DNA from: Clostridia bacterium | GTDB taxonomy: Bacteria > Bacillota > Clostridia > Oscillospirales > Acutalibacteraceae | Assembly (NCBI GenBank): GCA_030526115.1 | Contig: JAUNDK010000006.1 | Span: 1-64,000 of the forward strand | DNA length: 64,000 bases | Direction of reading: 5' to 3' | Part shown: positions 58,612-64,000 of the stretch, piece after piece | Layout: each line of letters begins with the position of its first letter | Position numbering within the stretch: the first letter of the stretch is position 1 | The notes under the pieces: generated by a model | The model's input: only the letters and a program-made list of their open reading frames with translations | Database searches by the model: none | What the model was told of the DNA's origin: nothing | Program-made: the position numbers and the translations under genes

Positions 58612-59925
58612 TTAATCAAGGAAACCTTTGTAATGGCGCATCATCATCTGAGACTCGATCTGCTTTGTAGTCTCAAGAGCAACACCAACCATAATGATTA
58701 CGGATGTACCACCCATGGACATGTTAGGCATGCCAGCGATGTTACCGTAGATAATCGGGATGATTGCTACGACTGCAAGGAAGAGAGCACCGATGAGAGT
58801 TACCTTTGCTAAAATCTTGCTGATGAAATCAGCTGTTGGTCTACCAGGTCTGATACCCGGAATAGTACCGTTGCTTGTTCTCAGGTTGTTTGCAATCTCG
58901 ATAGGATTGTACTGAATGCTCATGTAGAAATAAGCAAATACAATGATAAAGAGGAAGTAAAGAACTGAATAGAGCCAGCCTGTAGAAGAGAAGGCATGGA
59001 AGAAAGCGGAAGCAAAACGTCCCGGATTCTTAACAAACAGCTGAATTGTGCTTGGAATTGAAAGGATAGCGGAAGCGAAGATGATTGGCATAACACCGCT
59101 CATTGTAACCTTGATTGGTAAATGAGAAGCCTGGCCGCCGTACATCTTTCTGCCGACAACTTTCTTTGCGTACTGAATCGGAATTCTTCTCTCAGCATCA
59201 TTCATGAAGATGATAACCCAGACAACTGCAAGGAAGAGAACGATGAACAGTGGAGCAAATACGAAGTACTTGCCATAGTTTGAAGGATCATCGATAGCTG
59301 CCTTGAAATATGTCCAAAGCTGAGAGCCTGTAGCAGGAAGTCTTGAAACAATACCTGCGAAAAGTATGATGGAGATACCATTGCCCACACCATACTGGTT
59401 TATCTGTTCACCCATCCACATGATGAGGGCTGTGCCTGCTGTGAATGTGAGAATGATAACAATAGCTGTGAATACTGCGCTTGCACCGTGAGAATAAACG
59501 GTAATACCGGAATTCTTGAGGTAGAAGTAGTAAGCAGTACCCTGAACAAGACCGAGACCGACTGTTACATATCTTGTGATAGCAGCAATCTTCTTGCGGC
59601 CTTCCTCTCCATCTTTAGCCATTCTCTCAAGTGCAGGAATTGCAACGGAGAGCAGCTGCATGATGATGGAAGAGTTGATGTATGGGGTAATACCAAGTGC
59701 GAACAGGGTTGCGTATGAGAACGCACCACCTGTAAGCATATTGATATAACCGAGTGCAGTTCCGCTTTCGTTTACGCTTCTCATCAGCTCACCGAGAGCA
59801 GATGCGTTAAGGAACGGAACAGGAACTACTGAACCGAAACGGAATGCCACGACGATCAGGAGAGTGAAAAGAAGTTTCTTTCTCAGATCCGGAATCTTCC
59901 AGGCGTTTCTGAGTGTGTTAAACAA
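58612..59925 (-). CDS. secY: Protein translocase channel subunit SecY
   Basis: Ten-helix protein-conducting channel of the Sec translocon. 437 residues: LRNAWKIPDLRKKLLFTL start, ALGITPYINSSIIMQLL in helix 2, and C-terminal GTSVIIMVGVALETTKQIESQMMMRHYKGF. One base separates it from rplO, so the two are coupled. Confidence 0.98.
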   Translation of the reverse strand: MFNTLRNAWKIPDLRKKLLFTLLIVVAFRFGSVVPVPFLNASALGELMRSVNESGTALGYINMLTGGAFSYATLFALGITPYINSSIIMQLLSVAIPALERMAKDGEEGRKKIAAITRYVTVGLGLVQGTAYYFYLKNSGITVYSHGASAVFTAIVIILTFTAGTALIMWMGEQINQYGVGNGISIILFAGIVSRLPATGSQLWTYFKAAIDDPSNYGKYFVFAPLFIVLFLAVVWVIIFMNDAERRIPIQYAKKVVGRKMYGGQASHLPIKVTMSGVMPIIFASAILSIPSTIQLFVKNPGRFASAFFHAFSSTGWLYSVLYFLFIIVFAYFYMSIQYNPIEIANNLRTSNGTIPGIRPGRPTADFISKILAKVTLIGALFLAVVAIIPIIYGNIAGMPNMSMGGTSVIIMVGVALETTKQIESQMMMRHYKGFLD

Positions 59926-59926
59926 C

Positions 59927-60367
59927 TTAGATCACCTCTGCCTTTCCTCCTGCTGCTTCAATCTTGGCCTTAGCAGCTTCGGAGTAAGCGCCAACCTGAA
60001 CAGTCAGCTTCTTTGTGAGCTCGCCATTGGAAAGAACCTTTACGTTCTGAGTGTTTCTTCTGACGAGTCTTGCCTCGATGAGAGCAGCTACGTCAACTGT
60101 AGCGCCGTCCTCAAACTTGTTGAGGTCAGCAACGTTGATTGCTGTCCACTTCTCAGCGAAGATGTTGTTGAATCCTCTCTTTGGGATTCTTCTCTGAAGT
60201 GGCATCTGGCCGCCTTCAAAGCCAGGACGGAAGCCGTGACCGGCTCTAGCCTTCTGACCCTTGTGTCCCTTACCGGCTGTTTTGCCGTTACCGGAACCGT
60301 GGCCTCTACCAATTCTCTTAGCCTCAGTTGTTGAACCTGGGACTTTTGTGAGTTCGTTAAGCTTCAT
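59927..60367 (-). CDS. rplO: Ribosomal protein uL15
   Basis: 146 residues with the Gly/Lys-rich N-terminus [24 protein letters not shown] and the [17 protein letters not shown] segment; large-subunit assembly protein. Directly upstream of secY. Confidence 0.98.
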   Translation of the reverse strand: MKLNELTKVPGSTTEAKRIGRGHGSGNGKTAGKGHKGQKARAGHGFRPGFEGGQMPLQRRIPKRGFNNIFAEKWTAINVADLNKFEDGATVDVAALIEARLVRRNTQNVKVLSNGELTKKLTVQVGAYSEAAKAKIEAAGGKAEVI

Positions 60368-60385
60368 TATCGCGCACCTCCTTGC

Positions 60386-60553
60386 TTACTTTTCAACAGC
60401 AACAAGGTGAACAATCTTGTGAACCTTGCCGGCTGTCTGAGCATTATCAGGCTGCTCAGTTGTGTCACCGATCTTCTTGAGACCAAGTGCGTAGGCGGTT
60501 GCGATCTGATCCTTCTTAGCGCCGATGAGGCTCTTAACAAGAGTAATTTTCAT
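60386..60553 (-). CDS. rpmD: Ribosomal protein uL30
   Basis: A 55-residue protein, MKITLVKSLIGAKKDQIATA onward, with the GLKKIGDTTEQPDNAQT segment and VHKIVHLVAVEK end. AAGGAGGA precedes the ATG at 60553. Canonical place between rpsE and rplO. Confidence 0.97.
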   Translation of the reverse strand: MKITLVKSLIGAKKDQIATAYALGLKKIGDTTEQPDNAQTAGKVHKIVHLVAVEK

Positions 60554-60570
60554 AATCGTAATCCTCCTTC

Positions 60571-61071
60571 TTATAAGATCTCTTTTACGGACTTTCCGCG
60601 AAGAGCAGCAACCTCTTCTGCAGAGCGAAGTGCATTAAGTCCAGCAAGAGTTGCACGTACTACGTTGCATGGATTGTTTGTTCTGAGAACCTTGGTTCTG
60701 ATATCTGTGATACCAACACACTCAACAACCTGACGAACTGCACCGCCGGCGATAACACCGGTACCAGGAGCAGCAGGCTTGAGGAGAACTCTACCTGCAC
60801 CGAACTCGCCGATAATCTCGTGTGGAATTGTGGATCCCTTGAGGGAAACCTTGATGAGGTTCTTCTTTGCGTCCTCAATACCCTTGCGGATCGCATCCGG
60901 AACTTCACCGGACTTACCTATACCAAAGCCTACGATGCCGTTGCCGTCACCAACAACTACGAGAGCAGCGAACTTATAGATTCTACCACCCTTAACAGTC
61001 TTGGAAACACGGTTGATAGCAACAACACGCTCTTTTAAATCTAAAACAGATGCATCAATTTTACTAGCCAT
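60571..61071 (-). CDS. rpsE: Ribosomal protein uS5
   Basis: 166 residues with the double-stranded-RNA-binding-like N domain ([34 protein letters not shown]) and the [22 protein letters not shown] segment; involved in decoding accuracy. Confidence 0.98.
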   Translation of the reverse strand: MASKIDASVLDLKERVVAINRVSKTVKGGRIYKFAALVVVGDGNGIVGFGIGKSGEVPDAIRKGIEDAKKNLIKVSLKGSTIPHEIIGEFGAGRVLLKPAAPGTGVIAGGAVRQVVECVGITDIRTKVLRTNNPCNVVRATLAGLNALRSAEEVAALRGKSVKEIL

Positions 61072-61083
61072 AATACCCTCCTA

Positions 61084-61443
61084 TTAGAAGTTCAGGCCGC
61101 CCTCACGGGCGCCAGCGGCCAGCTCTGCGACACGGCCATGGAATATGTAGCCACCACGATCGAAAACAACATCTGTGATGCCCTTCTCGAGCGCTCTCTT
61201 AGCGATCATCTCGCCAACCTTCTTAGCAGCGACCTTGTTACCTCCGTTACCCTCGAAGTCCTTCTCAACTGTAGAAGCAGCTACGAGTGTTACGCCCTTA
61301 GTATCGTCGATAATCTGGGCATAGATGTTAGCGGATGAACGGTAGACATTAAGGCGAGGTCTTTCTGCTGTGCCTGAAATCTTGCCGCGAACTCTCTTGT
61401 GGCGGCGAAGTCTAGCTGCGTTTTTATCAGCCTTAGAAACCAT
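61084..61443 (-). CDS. rplR: Ribosomal protein uL18
   Basis: 119-residue 5S rRNA-binding protein: [36 protein letters not shown] and the C-terminal [24 protein letters not shown]. Confidence 0.98.
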   Translation of the reverse strand: MVSKADKNAARLRRHKRVRGKISGTAERPRLNVYRSSANIYAQIIDDTKGVTLVAASTVEKDFEGNGGNKVAAKKVGEMIAKRALEKGITDVVFDRGGYIFHGRVAELAAGAREGGLNF

Positions 61444-61461
61444 TTATAACACTCTCCTATC

Positions 61462-62004
61462 TTATTTGCCCTTACCGGCTTTACCTTCTTTGCGACGGAT
61501 AACTTCGTCGACATACTTGATACCCTTGCCCTTATATGGCTCCGGTGGTCTCTTCTCGCGAACCTCAGCTGCGAACTGACCAACCTTCTGCTTGTCAGGA
61601 CCGTGGATAATGATCTTGTTTGGAGCTGGAACATCAATCTTGATGTCTGCAGTCTCGCTTACCTTAACAGGATGTGAGTAACCGAGTGTCATAACGAGCT
61701 CTGTGCCCTGCTTTGCAACTCTGTAACCAACACCGTTAACCTCGAGCTCCTTCTTGAACTCCTCTGTAACACCTGTTACCATATTTGCAATAAGTGTTCT
61801 TGTGAGTCCGTGGAGTGATTTGCATTCCTTTGACTCGTTGGGTCTTGTAACAATAATCTCTGTGCCCTCAACTGCAACGTTAATCTTGGAGTTGATCTTC
61901 TGTGTAAGTGTGCCCTTAGGACCCTTAACAGTAATCACAGAACCGTCAAAGTTAACCTCAACGCCTGCGGGAATATTTATAGGTTTTCTTCCAATTCTAG
62001 ACAT
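61462..62004 (-). CDS. rplF: Ribosomal protein uL6
   Basis: 180 residues, two L6 repeats; [16 protein letters not shown] start and the [25 protein letters not shown] signature near the C-terminus. Confidence 0.98.
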   Translation of the reverse strand: MSRIGRKPINIPAGVEVNFDGSVITVKGPKGTLTQKINSKINVAVEGTEIIVTRPNESKECKSLHGLTRTLIANMVTGVTEEFKKELEVNGVGYRVAKQGTELVMTLGYSHPVKVSETADIKIDVPAPNKIIIHGPDKQKVGQFAAEVREKRPPEPYKGKGIKYVDEVIRRKEGKAGKGK

Positions 62005-62023
62005 GTTATTGCACCCCCTTCGA

Positions 62024-62422
62024 TTACCAGATGAATGCGAGAACTTCGCCGCCTACATTCTGCTTGCGAGCCTCACGGTCTGTCATGATGCCCTTAGATG
62101 TAGAAACGATTGCGATACCAAGGCCCTTCATGACCTTTGGAAGCTCTGCTGCATTTGAATAGATGCGGAGGCCAGGCTTGGAAACTCTCTTGAGTCCCTT
62201 GATAACAGCCTCTTTGCCTGCTGCATACTTAAGAACGATTGTAATAATACCCTGCTTGCCGTCTTCTTCTACTGAAAAGCTTCTGATGTAACCTTCGTCA
62301 ACAAGAATCTGGCAGATTGCCTTCTTCATGTTGGAAGCAGGAACTGTAACAGTATCATGCTTCGCGGACTGAGCGTTGCGAATACGGGTAAGAAGATCTG
62401 CGATTGGATCTGTAATCTGCAT
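62024..62422 (-). CDS. rpsH: Ribosomal protein uS8
   Basis: 132-residue 16S-binding protein: [23 protein letters not shown] and the C-terminal [31 protein letters not shown]. In E. coli S8 represses the spc operon. Confidence 0.98.
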   Translation of the reverse strand: MQITDPIADLLTRIRNAQSAKHDTVTVPASNMKKAICQILVDEGYIRSFSVEEDGKQGIITIVLKYAAGKEAVIKGLKRVSKPGLRIYSNAAELPKVMKGLGIAIVSTSKGIMTDREARKQNVGGEVLAFIW

Positions 62423-62446
62423 GATTTTGTCCTCCTATATTCTTTC

Positions 62447-62632
62447 TTACCAGCTTGCCTTCTTGATTCCAGGAATCTGGCCCTTGTAGGCGAGTTCACG
62501 GAAGCAGATACGGCAAATGCCAAACTTACGAAGGTAGGCATGCGGTCTGCCGCAGATCTTGCATCTGTTGTATTCTCTTGTGGAGAATCTCTGAGCCTTC
62601 TGCTGCTTGAGTTTCATAGCTGTCTTTGCCAC
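62447..62632 (-). CDS. rpsN: Ribosomal protein uS14, zinc type
   Basis: A 61-residue zinc-binding S14 (C+ form): [20 protein letters not shown] gives the four Cys ligands; [13 protein letters not shown] precedes. The short zinc form at the spc position is typical of Firmicutes. Confidence 0.98.
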   Translation of the reverse strand: MAKTAMKLKQQKAQRFSTREYNRCKICGRPHAYLRKFGICRICFRELAYKGQIPGIKKASW

Positions 62633-62646
62633 AGTGCGTTACCTCC

Positions 62647-63186
62647 TTACTTCTCAAACGGAGCACCCATGAGAGTTAAGAGCTCACGAGCCTCTTCGTC
62701 TGTCTTAGCTGTTGTTACGAAGCAGATATCCATACCACGAACCTTGTCGATCTTATCGTACTCGATTTCTGGGAAGATAAGCTGCTCTCTGATACCCATG
62801 TTGTAGTTTCCGCGACCATCGAAGGAGTTAGGATTAATTCCTCTGAAGTCACGAACTCTTGGGAGTGCTACGTTGAACAGTCTGTCCATGAACTCCCACA
62901 TCTTCTCACCACGAAGAGTAACTTTTACGCCGATTGGCATACCCTCACGGATTTTGAAGTTAGCAACGGACTTTCTTGCCTTACAAACCATTGGCTTCTG
63001 GCCAGTGATCTTGCCGATGTCGTTGCTGATTGCATCGATAATCTTTGCATTATCTTTAGCTTCGCCGGCGCCTACGTTGATAACGATCTTATCAAACTTA
63101 GGAATCTCCATTACACTCTTATATGAGAACTTATTCATAAGTGCAGGAGCGACTTCGGCTTTATACATTTCCTTAAGTCTTGCCAT
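62647..63186 (-). CDS. rplE: Ribosomal protein uL5
   Basis: 179-residue 5S rRNA-binding protein contacting P-site t[56 protein letters not shown] and [17 protein letters not shown]. Confidence 0.98.
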   Translation of the reverse strand: MARLKEMYKAEVAPALMNKFSYKSVMEIPKFDKIVINVGAGEAKDNAKIIDAISNDIGKITGQKPMVCKARKSVANFKIREGMPIGVKVTLRGEKMWEFMDRLFNVALPRVRDFRGINPNSFDGRGNYNMGIREQLIFPEIEYDKIDKVRGMDICFVTTAKTDEEARELLTLMGAPFEK

Positions 63187-63203
63187 TTCTTACTGTCCTC
63201 CTA

Positions 63204-63521
63204 TTAAAGTGTTTCGCCGCACTTCTTGCAAACGCGCTCTTTTGTGCCGTCCTCAAGAATCTTGTGTGCTACTCTTGTTGCCTTGCCGCATCTTGGGCAG
63301 ACAATCTGAACCTTGCAAGAATAGATAGCGGACTCAGCATTGATGATGCCGCCCTGCTCGCCCATTCTTCTTGGCTTAACATGCTTGCTTACCATGTTGC
63401 AGCCTTCAACGATAACCTTACCCTCTTTTGGGGAGACAGCAAGAACCTTGCCCTGCTTGCCTCTGTCCTTACCTACGAGGATTGTAACGGTGTCACCGGT
63501 CTTTACATGAACTTTAGCCAT
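63204..63521 (-). CDS. rplX: Ribosomal protein uL24
   Basis: 105 residues with a KOW motif (GDTVTILVGKDRGKQGKVL) and a C-terminal Cys-pair segment (CPRCGKATRVAHK, then CKKCGETL) that may bind zinc. Early 50S assembly initiator. Confidence 0.98.
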   Translation of the reverse strand: MAKVHVKTGDTVTILVGKDRGKQGKVLAVSPKEGKVIVEGCNMVSKHVKPRRMGEQGGIINAESAIYSCKVQIVCPRCGKATRVAHKILEDGTKERVCKKCGETL

Positions 63522-63536
63522 TTCAGTGCACCTCCA

Positions 63537-63905
63537 TTAAAGAACTTCCGGAGCAAGTGAGAGAATCTTGAGGTATTCCTTGTCGCGAAGCTCTCTTGCG
63601 ACTGGTCCAAAGATTCGTGTGCCCCTTGGGTTTTTGTCTTCCTTGATGATAACGGCTGCATTCTCATCGAAACGAATGTATGTGCCGTCTTCGCGGCGAA
63701 CGCCAGACTTAGATCTTACGATAACTGCCTTTACAACGTCGCCCTTCTTTACAACGCCGCCGGGTGCTGCCTTCTTAACAGAAGCAACTACGACGTCGCC
63801 GATATTAGCGTACCTCCTGCCGGTACCGCCAAGAACTCTTATGCACATAAGCTCCTTAGCTCCGGTATTATCGGCAACCTTGAGGTATGTCTGCTGCTGA
63901 ATCAC
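63537..63905 (-). CDS. rplN: Ribosomal protein uL14
   Basis: 122 residues: [27 protein letters not shown] start and [25 protein letters not shown] end, both diagnostic. Located between rpsQ and rplX as expected. Confidence 0.98.
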   Translation of the reverse strand: MIQQQTYLKVADNTGAKELMCIRVLGGTGRRYANIGDVVVASVKKAAPGGVVKKGDVVKAVIVRSKSGVRREDGTYIRFDENAAVIIKEDKNPRGTRIFGPVARELRDKEYLKILSLAPEVL

Positions 63906-63958
63906 AGTGAGTTCCTCCTTTGCTTAAAGCCAAATAACTCTATCTTCTTACTGCCAAA

Positions 63959-64000
63959 TTACTTGGCCTTCTCAATAATCTCGACTAAACGCCATCTCTT
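63959..64000 (-). CDS. rpsQ: Ribosomal protein uS17, C-terminal end only
   Basis: The last 13 codons (KRWRLVEIIEKAK, then TAA) are in the window and match the C-terminus of S17. The gene continues past the right edge. Position directly upstream of rplN is canonical for the spc operon. Confidence 0.9.
   Translation of the reverse strand, partial: KRWRLVEIIEKAK

Noticed and set aside
1-64000. tRNA or rRNA genes and insertion sequences
   Set aside because: No cloverleaf, rRNA core word, transposase frame or flanking inverted repeat was found by eye on either strand.

Overview
The window looks like chromosome of a low-to-mid GC Gram-positive anaerobe of the Clostridia, most like Lachnospiraceae. 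Pointers are the Cys4-type bS/uS14 and Cys4-LID adenylate kinase, an L14e-like KOW gene between infA and map, meso-diaminopimelate dehydrogenase, a T-box-controlled tRNA-Asn amidation operon, strong AGGAGG ribosome binding sites with several TTG/GTG starts, and TTGACA-N17-TATAAT promoters. No transposase, phage module, CRISPR array, tRNA or rRNA gene is visible. The family assignment is inference.

Layout. 1-12.5 kb is mixed housekeeping: an outgoing consensus promoter at the left edge, an HD phosphohydrolase, proBA followed by a broken GtrA-like gene, a glutaredoxin-like protein, a HAD phosphatase, an ABC exporter pair, a membrane diguanylate cyclase, a rhomboid protease, a GNAT enzyme, a BrkB/YihY membrane protein, and an ECF sigma/putative anti-sigma pair. 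12.6-14.8 kb holds thiD-tenA behind a TPP riboswitch, and a gene-free stretch that carries a likely structured noncoding RNA on the plus strand. 14.8-20.2 kb (minus) is a T-box operon: an AspRS-GatC fusion, gatA and gatB. 20.3-22.9 kb (plus) is a polar amino acid ABC importer behind a consensus promoter with an operator-like palindrome. 23-30.6 kb (minus) carries pfkA, ppk1, a zinc-ribbon membrane protein, a Sel1-like protein and nudC.

30.7-38.9 kb (minus) is a complete type IV pilus/pseudopilus assembly locus: three minor prepilins, then a c-di-GMP-I riboswitch with its own promoter and terminator, then the major pilin, prepilin peptidase, PilC, a PilM-PilN fusion, PilO and PilB. With the diguanylate cyclase at 7.2 kb this gives a plausible c-di-GMP signalling link to pili. 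39-47.8 kb (minus) has prs, a GH42 beta-galactosidase, and a four-gene cassette (MBOAT, DHHW/AlgX-like, FkbH-like, acyl carrier protein). The cassette has the logic of the Dlt system but a FkbH-type loader, and is the best candidate here for a little-described envelope acylation system.

48-53.6 kb has ddh, an azlCD branched-chain amino acid exporter, an M23 peptidoglycan hydrolase with a long acidic spacer, and two acidic single-span envelope proteins of unknown role. 53.6-64 kb (minus) is the canonical spc/alpha ribosomal protein block, from the last codons of rpsQ through rplN-rplX-rplE-rpsN-rpsH-rplF-rplR-rpsE-rpmD-rplO-secY-adk-map-KOW-infA-rpmJ-rpsM-rpsK-rpsD-rpoA-rplQ, closed by a terminator.
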